Assembly (NCBI GenBank): GCA_036568605.1
Contig: DATCSE010000311.1
Span: forward strand, 1 to 6,911
DNA length: 6,911 bases
Direction of reading: 5' to 3'
DNA from: DATCSE01 sp036568605
Lineage (GTDB): Bacteria > Pseudomonadota > Gammaproteobacteria > Burkholderiales > Burkholderiaceae_C
Below, piece by piece: positions 1 through 6,102 of the stretch. Position numbers and translations under genes: made by a program. How positions within the stretch are numbered: the first letter of the stretch is position 1; each line of letters opens with the position of its first letter. The notes below the pieces were generated by a model that had not been told where the DNA came from, did not search any database, and saw only the letters and a program-made list of their open reading frames with translations.

Positions 1-39
1 GCAGTGAAGCCGGCCGAGATCGACCTGGCTCGAAATTGA
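1..39 (+). CDS. C-terminal tail of an upstream gene (partial)
   Basis: The frame starting at base 1 reads AVKPAEIDLARN and stops with TGA at 37-39. Twelve codons are too few to identify a family. Support for a real gene end is indirect: codon use is normal for the window, and a strong perfect stem-loop begins only two bases after the stop, where a transcript 3' end is expected. In related Burkholderiales a DUF502 membrane protein is often found just upstream of aspS, so this could be its tail, but nothing in these residues proves that. The frame at base 3 also stays open to about 188 but looks like GC-rich noise. Confidence 0.4.
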   Translation, partial: AVKPAEIDLARN

Positions 40-41
40 TT

Positions 42-70
42 CGGCTGAGCGGCCGGCAACCGCTCAGCCG
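42..70 (+). terminator. Perfect 11-bp stem-loop between upstream gene and aspS
   Basis: CGGCTGAGCGG (42-52) and CCGCTCAGCCG (60-70) are exact reverse complements separated by the 7-nt loop CCGGCAA; a T41-G71 wobble pair could add one step. The stem is GC-rich and starts two bases after the upstream stop. No T-run follows, so it is not a textbook intrinsic terminator. It may be a U-less terminator, a 3'-end protecting hairpin, or a leader structure of aspS. The inverted repeat is directly visible; its role is inferred. Confidence 0.55.
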
Positions 71-184
71 GCACCGATGGGCGCGGCCCGCCCTCGAGCG
101 CCACGACACGAGCCGAACAGACGAACGAACGACGCGCGCCCCGCACAGCGGCACGTCCCGCGTCAAAGAACTGGAGCCAAACCG
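71..184 (+). other. aspS leader / intergenic region
   Basis: About 110 nt of GC-rich DNA lie between the stem-loop and the aspS start. I see no convincing sigma70 promoter; TTGATT at 36-41 resembles a -35 box but has no matching -10 at normal spacing. An in-frame ATG at 77 would add 36 residues rich in Arg, Ala and Pro, unlike the start of any AspRS, so it is treated as non-coding leader. Confidence 0.5.
171..176 (+). promoter_or_regulatory. Ribosome binding site of aspS
   Basis: CTGGAG lies 8 nt before the ATG at 185. It is the only purine-rich Shine-Dalgarno-like block nearby and supports the 185 start over the upstream in-frame ATG at 77. Confidence 0.6.
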
Positions 185-1975
185 ATGAGAACAACATACT
201 GCGGCCTGGTCAGCGAAGCGCTGATGGGCCAGACCGTGACCCTGATGGGCTGGGCACATCGCCGCCGTGACCATGGCGGCGTGATCTTCATCGACCTGCG
301 TGACCGCGAAGGCATCGTGCAGGTCGTCTGCGACCCCGACCGGCCCGAGATGTTCGCTGCCGCCGAAGGCGTGCGCAACGAGTACTGCCTGCGCATCACC
401 GGCAAGGTGCGGGCGCGTCCCGAGGGCACGACCAACGCCAATATCACCAGCGGCAAGGTCGAGGTGCTGTGCCAGGAAATCGAAGTGCTGAACGCGAGCA
501 TCACGCCGCCGTTCCAGCTCGACGACGACAACCTCTCCGAGACCACGCGACTGACGCACCGCGTGCTGGACCTGCGCCGCCCGCCGATGCAGCGCAACAT
601 GATGCTGCGCTACCGCGTCGCGATGGAGGTGCGCAAGTTCCTGGACGCGAACGGCTTCATCGACATCGAGACGCCGATGCTGACCAAGAGCACGCCGGAA
701 GGCGCGCGCGACTACCTGGTGCCCAGCCGCGTGCACGACGGCATGTTCTTCGCGCTGCCGCAGTCGCCGCAGCTCTTCAAGCAGCTGCTGATGGTCGCGG
801 GCTTCGACCGCTACTACCAGATCGTCAAGTGCTTCCGCGACGAGGACCTGCGCGCCGACCGCCAGCCCGAATTCACGCAGATCGACATCGAGACCTCGTT
901 CCTCACCGAGGAGGAGATCCGCACGATGTTCGAGGGCATGATCCGCAGCACCTTCAAGCACGCGATCGGCGTCGAGCTGCCGGCGTTCCCGGTGATGAAG
1001 TACGCCGAGGCGATGCACCGCTACGGCTCGGACAAGCCGGACCTGCGCGTCAAGCTGGAGTTCACCGAACTGACCGACGTGATGCGCGACGTCGACTTCA
1101 AGGTGTTCTCGGGCCCTGCGACCAGCGGCGAGGGCCGCGTCGTCGCGCTGCGCGTGCCGGGCGGCGCCGAGATGAGCCGCAGCGAGATCGACGGCTACAC
1201 CGAGTTCGTGAAGATCTACGGCGCGAAGGGCCTCGCGTGGATCAAGGTCAACGACGTCGCGAAGGGCCGCGAAGGGTTGCAGAGCCCGATCGTCAAGAAC
1301 CTGCACGACGGCGCGCTCGCCGAAATCCTCAAGCGCAGCGGCGCGGTCGACGGCGATCTGCTGTTCTTCGGCGCCGACAAGGCGAAGGTCGTCAACGATG
1401 CGATCGGCGCGTTGCGCGTGAAGATCGGCCACAGCGAGTTTGGCAAGGCGCGTGATCTCGTGCAAGGCGAGTGGGAGCCGCTGTGGGTCGTCGACTTCCC
1501 GATGTTCGAATACGACGACGAGGCGCAGCGCTGGAGCGCGATGCACCATCCGTTCACGAGCCCCAAGGACGGCCACGAGGACTGGCTCGAGACCGATCCG
1601 GGCAAGTGCATCGCGAAGGCCTACGACGTCGTGCTCAACGGCATCGAGCTCGGCGGCGGCTCGGTGCGTATCCACCGCGAAGAGGTGCAGAGCAAGGTGT
1701 TCCGCGCGCTGAAGATCGACGCCGAGGAAGCCCAGGCCAAGTTCGGCTTCCTGCTCGACGCGCTGCAGTACGGCGCGCCGCCGCACGGCGGCATCGCGAT
1801 CGGCCTGGACCGCTTCGTGATGCTGATGACCGGCGCCGAGAGCCTGCGCGACGTGATCGCGTTCCCGAAGACGCAGCGCGCGCAGGACCTGCTGACCAAC
1901 GCGCCGAGCGCGGTCGACGAGAAGCAGCTGCGCGAACTGCACATCCGGCTGCGCAACCCGACGGCGGTGGCCTGA
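185..1975 (+). CDS. aspS: Aspartyl-tRNA synthetase, probably non-discriminating (Asp/Asn)
   Basis: This class II synthetase (596 aa, close to E. coli AspRS) activates aspartate with ATP and loads it onto tRNA in the cytoplasm. Visible parts in order: N-terminal OB-fold anticodon-binding domain (about 1-110, starting MRTTYCG as in E. coli), motif 1 region (about 152-176, ETPMLTKSTPEGARD), the aspartate-site loop QSPQLFKQ (193-200), motif 2 FRDEDLRADRQPEFTQ (217-232), the bacterial insertion domain (about 285-420), and motif 3 GIAIGLDRFVMLMTG (536-550). The start at 185 matches the family N-terminus and has a Shine-Dalgarno site. Residues His30 and Gly81 stand where E. coli has Leu30 and Lys81; His and Gly at these places mark enzymes that also charge tRNA-Asn, to be amidated later by GatCAB. 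That dual specificity is inferred. nudB follows 16 nt downstream, as in the E. coli aspS-nudB order. Confidence 0.97.
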   Translation: MRTTYCGLVSEALMGQTVTLMGWAHRRRDHGGVIFIDLRDREGIVQVVCDPDRPEMFAAAEGVRNEYCLRITGKVRARPEGTTNANITSGKVEVLCQEIEVLNASITPPFQLDDDNLSETTRLTHRVLDLRRPPMQRNMMLRYRVAMEVRKFLDANGFIDIETPMLTKSTPEGARDYLVPSRVHDGMFFALPQSPQLFKQLLMVAGFDRYYQIVKCFRDEDLRADRQPEFTQIDIETSFLTEEEIRTMFEGMIRSTFKHAIGVELPAFPVMKYAEAMHRYGSDKPDLRVKLEFTELTDVMRDVDFKVFSGPATSGEGRVVALRVPGGAEMSRSEIDGYTEFVKIYGAKGLAWIKVNDVAKGREGLQSPIVKNLHDGALAEILKRSGAVDGDLLFFGADKAKVVNDAIGALRVKIGHSEFGKARDLVQGEWEPLWVVDFPMFEYDDEAQRWSAMHHPFTSPKDGHEDWLETDPGKCIAKAYDVVLNGIELGGGSVRIHREEVQSKVFRALKIDAEEAQAKFGFLLDALQYGAPPHGGIAIGLDRFVMLMTGAESLRDVIAFPKTQRAQDLLTNAPSAVDEKQLRELHIRLRNPTAVA

Positions 1976-1991
1976 TCCGATCGGCGGGACG

Positions 1992-2507
1992 ATGGCGACG
2001 CCTCGGGGTCAGGCACTGCAACCCGAGCGCGGCACGGCCCGCCGATTCAAGATCCCCGAGTCGGTCCTCGTCGTGATCCACACGGCGGCGCTGGACGTGT
2101 TGCTGATCGAACGTGCCGACATGCCGGGCTACTGGCAAAGCGTCACCGGTTCGAAGGACTCGCCCGACGAACCCCTCGTCGCCACCGCAGTCCGCGAGGT
2201 CGCCGAGGAAACCGGCATCACGATCGGCTCGCCCGCGGTGCCGCAGGCGAACCTCGTCGACTGGGGGCTCGCGAACGTCTATGAAATCTACCCGTCATGG
2301 CGACACCGTTATGCTGACGGCGTGACCCACAACACCGAACACGTCTTCGGCCTGCTGGTGCCGCGCGAGGTGCCGATCCGGCTCGCGCCGCGCGAGCATG
2401 TCGCGCACCTGTGGCTGCCGTGGCGCGACGCGGCCGAGCGCTGCACGTCGGCGTCGAACGCCGAGGCGATCCTGCACCTGCCGCGCTTCGCGGCGTCGGC
2501 TTCCTGA
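1992..2507 (+). CDS. nudB: Dihydroneopterin triphosphate diphosphatase (Nudix)
   Basis: NudB removes pyrophosphate from dihydroneopterin triphosphate, an early step of folate synthesis in the cytoplasm. The 171-aa product aligns along its length with E. coli NudB: PESVLVVIHT (22-31), YWQSVTGS (47-54), the Nudix helix REVAEETGI (68-76, with Glu69, Glu72 and Glu73 as likely metal ligands), RHRYADGVTHNTEHVF (about 103-118, E. coli RHRYAPGVTRNTES) and a C-terminal SNAEAI matching SNRQAI. The Gly-to-Glu spacing in the Nudix box is one residue longer than the classic pattern (Gly53, Glu60). The N-terminus is about 13 residues longer than in E. coli. The ATG at 1992 has only a poor Shine-Dalgarno (GGCGGGACG abutting the start), so translation is probably coupled to aspS, which stops 16 nt upstream. 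Substrate is assigned by family and neighbourhood; other Nudix substrates are possible. Confidence 0.9.
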   Translation: MATPRGQALQPERGTARRFKIPESVLVVIHTAALDVLLIERADMPGYWQSVTGSKDSPDEPLVATAVREVAEETGITIGSPAVPQANLVDWGLANVYEIYPSWRHRYADGVTHNTEHVFGLLVPREVPIRLAPREHVAHLWLPWRDAAERCTSASNAEAILHLPRFAASAS

Positions 2508-2521
2508 AGGGCTCGCGAGCG

Positions 2522-3328
2522 ATGCGTCATCCGTCCGCCGCGCCGCATCCGCAGACGACGCTGCACCCGAGCAACGTGCTGCGCGTCTCGACCTACAACA
2601 TCCACAAGGGCGTGCGCGGCATCGGCCCGCGCAAGCGGCTGGAGATCCACAACCTGGTGCTGGGCATCGAGGCACTGGACACCGATCTCGTGTTCCTGCA
2701 GGAAGTGCGCTTCCTGAACCGCGCCGAGGCGCGCGCCTTCCCGGATACCCACATCGGCTGGCCGCGCATGCCGCAGGCCGACTACCTGGCGCCGGAGGGC
2801 TACGAGGTCGCCTACCGCACGAACGCGAAGACGCGCCACGGCGAGCACGGCAACGCGCTGCTGTCGCGCTGGCCGCTGGGCGACATCGGCCACCACGATG
2901 TCTCCGACCACCGCTTCGAGCAGCGCGGCCTGCTGCACGTGCCAGTGCATTGGAACGGCGAGCTGGTGCACGCGATCGTCGCGCACTTCGGGCTGATCCA
3001 TGCGAGCCGGGTGCGCCAGGTCCAGCGGCTGGCCGAGTTCATCGAGACCGAGGTGCCGAAGCACGACCTGCTGATCGTCGCCGGCGACTTCAACGACTGG
3101 GGCGAACGGCTGGACGCGCAGATGCAGCGCCACGGCCTCGAGCGCGCGGTCGAGCCGGGCGAGCCGCCGACGCGCTCGCTGACCTTCCCGTCGCGCATGC
3201 CGGTGTTCTCGATGGACCGCATCTACACGCGCGGCATGCGCTGCCTGTCGACCGCCGTGCCGCGCGGCTCGGCGTGGGCGCGCATGTCCGACCACCTGCC
3301 CCTCGTGGCCGAGCTGGCCCTGACATGA
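2522..3328 (+). CDS. EEP-superfamily (endonuclease/exonuclease/phosphatase) metal-dependent phosphodiesterase, YbhP-like
   Basis: The 268-aa product has the complete set of EEP-fold catalytic motifs: STYNIHKG (23-30, Asn26), LQEVRF (59-64, Glu61 as metal ligand), AHFGLIHASR (154-163, His155), VAGDFNDWG (186-194, Asp189 and Asn191), SMDRIYTRG (230-238, Asp232) and MSDHLPL (255-261, Asp257-His258 pair). These enzymes hydrolyse phosphodiester or phosphomonoester bonds with Mg or Mn; substrates range from DNA to phospholipids and cannot be read from sequence. No signal peptide or membrane segment is seen, so a cytoplasmic location is likely. The ATG at 2522 was chosen because the fold begins at about residue 20 and AAGGG lies 10 nt upstream, 14 nt after the nudB stop. 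The neighbour is cardiolipin synthase, as with E. coli ybhP-ybhO, suggesting a linked role in phospholipid metabolism (inference). Confidence 0.88.
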   Translation: MRHPSAAPHPQTTLHPSNVLRVSTYNIHKGVRGIGPRKRLEIHNLVLGIEALDTDLVFLQEVRFLNRAEARAFPDTHIGWPRMPQADYLAPEGYEVAYRTNAKTRHGEHGNALLSRWPLGDIGHHDVSDHRFEQRGLLHVPVHWNGELVHAIVAHFGLIHASRVRQVQRLAEFIETEVPKHDLLIVAGDFNDWGERLDAQMQRHGLERAVEPGEPPTRSLTFPSRMPVFSMDRIYTRGMRCLSTAVPRGSAWARMSDHLPLVAELALT

Positions 3329-3360
3329 CGAGCGTCGTCGCGGGACGAGGGGCCGATTGA
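3325..3360 (+). other. 11-codon mini-ORF bridging the phosphodiesterase stop and clsB start
   Basis: ATG at 3325 overlaps the preceding stop as ATGA (3325-3328); the frame reads MTSVVAGRGAD and ends with TGA at 3358-3360, overlapping the clsB TTG start as TTGA (3357-3360). All three reading frames are thus chained by stop/start overlaps. It may act as a translational relay into clsB, or be chance in GC-rich DNA. There is no clear ribosome binding site of its own and no recognisable peptide. Confidence 0.25.
3347..3352 (+). promoter_or_regulatory. clsB: Ribosome binding site of clsB (TTG start)
   Basis: GAGGGG lies 4 nt before the TTG at 3357. The spacing is short, but the clsB frame is closed by TGA at 3321-3323 and TTG is the only start-type codon between that stop and the conserved N-terminus, so this site and TTG decide the start. 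Confidence 0.5.
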
Positions 3361-4574
3361 GCCCCAACCACGAGCTCAAGCTGCTGAAGGGGGGCGAGCA
3401 GCTGTTCCCGGCGCTGGTCGAGGCGATCGATGCGGCCAGCGTCGAGGTTCGGCTCGAGACCTACATCTTCGAGTTCGCGCGCTCGGTGCTGTCGGTGGCC
3501 GAGGCGCTCGAGCGCGCGGCGCGGCGCGGCGTCGCGGTGCGGGTGGTGGTCGACGGCGTCGGCACCGGCGACGTGCCGGCGGAGTGGCGCCAGCGCTGGC
3601 AGGACGCCGGCGTGCAATGGCGCGTCTTCAACCCGGCGCAAGGGTGGCGGCTGCTGCTGCCCAAGCGCTGGCGCCGCATGCACCGCAAGCTGTGCGTGGT
3701 CGATGCCGAGATCGGGTTCTGCGGCGGCATCAACCTGCTCGACGACTACTACGACCCGAACCACGGCGAGCTCGACCGGCCGCGCTTCGACTTCAGCGTG
3801 CGCGTCCGCGGGCCGCTGGTGGCCGACATGCACGACACGATGATGCGGCTGTGGGCACGCCTGCAGGTGATGCGGGAGGCGCGCCTGCATGACCTGAAGG
3901 GCACGCTGCATGCCGCGCGCGTGGCCGCGCTGGCCGGTACCGACATGCGCGACACCGACCTCGGCCCGGCCGACGACGAGCTGCACGGCAACGTCACCGC
4001 GTCGCTGGTGCTGCGCGACAACGTGCGGTTCCGGCGCAGCATCGAAGGCGTCTACCGGATCGCGATCGCGCAGGCGAAAAGCGAGATCCTGATCGCCAAC
4101 GCCTATTTCATTCCCGGCGTGCAGCTGCAGCGCGCGCTGCTGCGGGCGGCGCGGCGCGGCGTGCGCATCACGCTGCTGCTGCAGGCGAAGTACGAGTACT
4201 TCATGCAGTACCACGCGAGCCGGGCCGTCTACGACGTGCTGCTGAACGCCGGGATCGAGATCATCGAGTACGAGGCGAGCTTCCTGCATGCGAAGGTCGC
4301 GGTGGCCGATGCCGAGGGCGGCATGCTGTCGACCGTCGGGTCGTCGAACCTCGATCCGCTCAGCCTGCTGCTGGCGCGCGAGGCGAACGTGTTCGTGCGC
4401 GACGATCGCTTCGGGACCGAGCTGCGCGCACATCTGCTCGAGGCAGTGCAGCATGCCGGCCGCCGGGTCGACGCGGCCGAGCACCAGAACCGGCCGTTCG
4501 TCACGCGCACGTTGACCTGGGTGGCCTACGGGCTGATGCGCGCGATGCTGTTCGTCACCGGGAAGAAATACTGA
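3357..4574 (+). CDS. clsB: Cardiolipin synthase B (phospholipase D superfamily)
   Basis: The 405-aa protein (E. coli ClsB is about 413) makes cardiolipin by transferring a phosphatidyl group from one phospholipid to phosphatidylglycerol at the inner face of the cytoplasmic membrane. Both HKD motifs of the phospholipase D superfamily are intact: HRKLCVVD (109-116; His109, Lys111, Asp116) followed by GGINLLDDYYD, and HAKVAVAD (311-318; His311, Lys313, Asp318) followed by GSSNLDPLSL. The N-terminus (LKLLKGGEQLFPALVEAI, then VRLETYIFE) matches ClsB-type enzymes, which lack the two N-terminal membrane helices of ClsA. A moderately hydrophobic C-terminus (about 384-401) ending in TGKKY may touch the membrane. 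Translation starts at TTG. The preceding phosphodiesterase is its usual partner gene, as in E. coli ybhP-ybhO. Which phospholipid donor it prefers cannot be told from sequence. Confidence 0.92.
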   Translation: MSPNHELKLLKGGEQLFPALVEAIDAASVEVRLETYIFEFARSVLSVAEALERAARRGVAVRVVVDGVGTGDVPAEWRQRWQDAGVQWRVFNPAQGWRLLLPKRWRRMHRKLCVVDAEIGFCGGINLLDDYYDPNHGELDRPRFDFSVRVRGPLVADMHDTMMRLWARLQVMREARLHDLKGTLHAARVAALAGTDMRDTDLGPADDELHGNVTASLVLRDNVRFRRSIEGVYRIAIAQAKSEILIANAYFIPGVQLQRALLRAARRGVRITLLLQAKYEYFMQYHASRAVYDVLLNAGIEIIEYEASFLHAKVAVADAEGGMLSTVGSSNLDPLSLLLAREANVFVRDDRFGTELRAHLLEAVQHAGRRVDAAEHQNRPFVTRTLTWVAYGLMRAMLFVTGKKY

Positions 4575-4577
4575 TCA
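4572..4577. other. Abutting convergent stops (TGATCA palindrome)
   Basis: The TGA stop of clsB (4572-4574) is directly followed by TCA (4575-4577), the complement of the TGA stop of the minus-strand DUF805 gene. The six bases form the palindrome TGATCA, leaving no intergenic base. Any terminator for either gene must lie inside the other's coding sequence. Confidence 0.9.
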
Positions 4578-4949
4578 AAGCCGTTCGGTGAGGTCGGGGC
4601 CGAACCGGTTTTCGCCGGTGGTGCCGCGCAGGAAGCCGTTCTCGATCAGCGTCCAGATTGCGCCGATCACTGGAATGACATTGATCAGCACCCACCAGCC
4701 GGACTTGTCGCGGTCGTGCCAGCGCTTGACCGAGATCGCGATCGACGGCCACAGGATCACGAGGTTGGGCACGGCCTCGGCCACCCGGTCGCTGAAGCCG
4801 GCGATGCCCAGCAGCAGGTTCAGGATCACCGAGACCAGCAGCAGCGCGAGCACCCCGTAGAGCCAGAAAGTCTTGCGCGGGATGCGGCCCTTCAGGCTGA
4901 ACAGGATGTGCGGCAACGACATCGCATCGTCGAACGGCGATGGGTTCAT
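4575..4949 (-). CDS. DUF805 family small membrane protein
   Basis: The 124-aa product is an integral inner-membrane protein of the DUF805 family (E. coli YhaH/YhaI type), whose function is unknown. Family marks are GRIPRKTFW (21-29) before the first membrane segment, RWHDRDKSGWW (76-86) before the last, and the GENRFGPD tail (112-119). Hydrophobic stretches lie at about 28-50, 60-74 and 84-104. The ATG at 4947-4949 (minus strand) is chosen because GAGGGAGA lies 7 nt upstream; Met10 (MSLPHILFSLKGR) is an alternative that fits the family start but has no such site. The gene is transcribed against both flanking operons: tail-to-tail with clsB with no spacer and head-to-head with the exonuclease gene across 61 nt. 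Nothing suggests that it works with either neighbour. Confidence 0.88.
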   Translation of the reverse strand: MNPSPFDDAMSLPHILFSLKGRIPRKTFWLYGVLALLLVSVILNLLLGIAGFSDRVAEAVPNLVILWPSIAISVKRWHDRDKSGWWVLINVIPVIGAIWTLIENGFLRGTTGENRFGPDLTERL

Positions 4950-5010
4950 GCAAGAGTCTCCCTCGTGGGTTGTGCGTGTGGTCGGCGAAGCACGCGACTA
5001 CGATGATGGC
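4950..5010. promoter_or_regulatory. Divergent intergenic region between DUF805 and exonuclease genes
   Basis: These 61 nt are the only non-coding space for the 5' ends of two divergent genes. The DUF805 Shine-Dalgarno is clear. On the plus strand TACGAT at 4999-5004 matches a -10 box at four of six positions, but no -35 is visible at 16-18 nt, and no inverted repeat that would mark an operator is obvious. Promoters are expected here on positional grounds only. Confidence 0.4.
4957..4964 (-). promoter_or_regulatory. Ribosome binding site of the DUF805 gene
   Basis: On the minus strand GAGGGAGA lies 7 nt before the ATG at 4949-4947. It is one of the best Shine-Dalgarno matches in the window and favours this start over Met10. 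Confidence 0.65.
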
Positions 5011-6102
5011 ATGACGACGCCGGCATCCGACGCGCCCGACCTGATCGTGCAGCGCCCCGAAGGCCTGTACTGCCCACCCGGCGATTTCTACATCGACCCG
5101 TGGCGGCCGGTCGAGCGCGCCGTGATCACGCATGGGCACGCCGACCACGCGCGGCCCGGTCATGCGCACTACCTGGCCGCGGCTCCCGGCGCCGGCGTGC
5201 TGCGGGCGCGGCTCGGCGCCGACATCGATCTGCAAGGGCTGCGCTACGGCGAGGCGGTCGATCATCGCGGCGTGCGCGTCTCGCTGCACCCGGCCGGGCA
5301 CGTGCTGGGCTCGGCGCAGGTGCGCGTCGAATACCGCGGCGAGGTCTGGGTCGTGTCGGGCGATTACTTCGTCTCCGGCGCAGATACCGACGAGCGCGCC
5401 TTGCCGATCGGTGACCCGAACCCGACCTGCGACCCGTTCGAGCCGGTGCGCTGCCACTGCTTCATCACCGAGAGCACGTTCGGCTTGCCGATCTATCGCT
5501 GGCAGCCGCAGCGCGCGCTGTTCGCCGAGATCGACGCGTGGTGGCGCGCCAATGCCGAGAAGGGGCAGGCGAGTCTGCTGATGGGCTACAGCTTCGGCAA
5601 GGCGCAACGCATCCTCGCGGGCGTCGATGCCAGCATCGGGCCCATCGTCGTGCACGGCGCGGTGCAGACGCTGAACGATGCGTATCGCGCCGCCGGCGTC
5701 GCGTTGCCGCCGACCGCGCTGGCAGTGGACGTTCGCGACAAGGCGCTGTTCCGGCGCGCGCTGGTCGTCGCGCCGCCGTCGGTGCATGGCTCCGCATGGA
5801 CACGCCGCTTCGGCGAGCACAGCGATGCGTTCGCGAGCGGCTGGATGCAGCTGCGCGGCGCGCGCCGCCGCCGTGCGGTCGACCGCGGCTTCGTGCTCAG
5901 CGACCATGCCGACTGGCCCGGGCTGCAGCGTGCGATCGCGGCCACCGGCGCGCAGCGCGTGATCGTCACGCACGGCTACGAGGCGGTGATGGTGCGCTGG
6001 CTCGCCGAGCAGGGGCTGGAAGCGAGCGCGTTCCAGACCGAGTACGGCGACGAGCAAGAGACTGCCGCCGAGTCGGCGACGGAGCCCGACGGTCCGAGAT
6101 GA
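5011..6102 (+). CDS. DNA ligase-associated exonuclease (metallo-beta-lactamase / beta-CASP fold)
   Basis: The 363-aa protein belongs to the 'putative exonuclease, DNA ligase-associated' family, a metal-dependent nuclease found with an ATP-dependent ligase, an Lhr-type helicase and a metallophosphoesterase in a bacterial repair cassette. Visible marks: family N-terminus GLYCPPGDFYIDPWRPV (18-34), metal motif HGHADH (41-46), HPAGHVLGSAQ (93-103), SGDY (116-119), ESTFGLP (154-160), SFGKAQR (194-200), LSDHADW (296-302) and THGYE (320-324), giving a full set of His/Asp metal ligands (41, 43, 45, 46, 97, 118, 299, 321 are candidates). The ATG at 5011 was chosen because homology begins just after it; it has no good Shine-Dalgarno, and an in-frame ATG at 4948 is rejected. 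The tail after about residue 346 is acidic and low complexity. The stop overlaps the ligase start (ATGA). Nuclease activity is inferred from the family. Confidence 0.9.
   Translation: MTTPASDAPDLIVQRPEGLYCPPGDFYIDPWRPVERAVITHGHADHARPGHAHYLAAAPGAGVLRARLGADIDLQGLRYGEAVDHRGVRVSLHPAGHVLGSAQVRVEYRGEVWVVSGDYFVSGADTDERALPIGDPNPTCDPFEPVRCHCFITESTFGLPIYRWQPQRALFAEIDAWWRANAEKGQASLLMGYSFGKAQRILAGVDASIGPIVVHGAVQTLNDAYRAAGVALPPTALAVDVRDKALFRRALVVAPPSVHGSAWTRRFGEHSDAFASGWMQLRGARRRRAVDRGFVLSDHADWPGLQRAIAATGAQRVIVTHGYEAVMVRWLAEQGLEASAFQTEYGDEQETAAESATEPDGPR

Noticed and set aside
77..184. Extended aspS start at ATG 77 adding 36 residues
   Set aside because: The extension is Arg/Ala/Pro-rich with no family counterpart, while the ATG at 185 matches the AspRS N-terminus and has CTGGAG 8 nt upstream.
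2398..3360. Plus-strand 320-codon frame overlapping the phosphodiesterase gene
   Set aside because: Shadow in another frame of a gene with full EEP catalytic motifs; only its final 11 codons are of possible interest as the bridging mini-ORF.
3090..4484. Minus-strand open frame of 464 codons opposite clsB
   Set aside because: Its His/Gln/Arg-rich sequence mirrors third-position GC bias of clsB; no motif or ribosome binding site was seen.
4583..4612. Possible clsB terminator: GTTCGG / CCGAAC stem followed by TTTT
   Set aside because: Only six base pairs with an 11-nt loop and a short T-run three bases later; inside DUF805 coding sequence, and too weak to call.
4604..4619. ACCGG / CCGGT inverted repeat near the DUF805 3' end
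   Set aside because: A five-pair stem is expected often by chance at this GC content, and the bases encode the conserved GENRFG tail.
4948..5010. Upstream in-frame ATG (4948) for the exonuclease, overlapping the DUF805 start as CATG
   Set aside because: It would add 21 non-conserved residues translated from the divergent spacer, has no ribosome binding site, and the region is better explained by the DUF805 Shine-Dalgarno.
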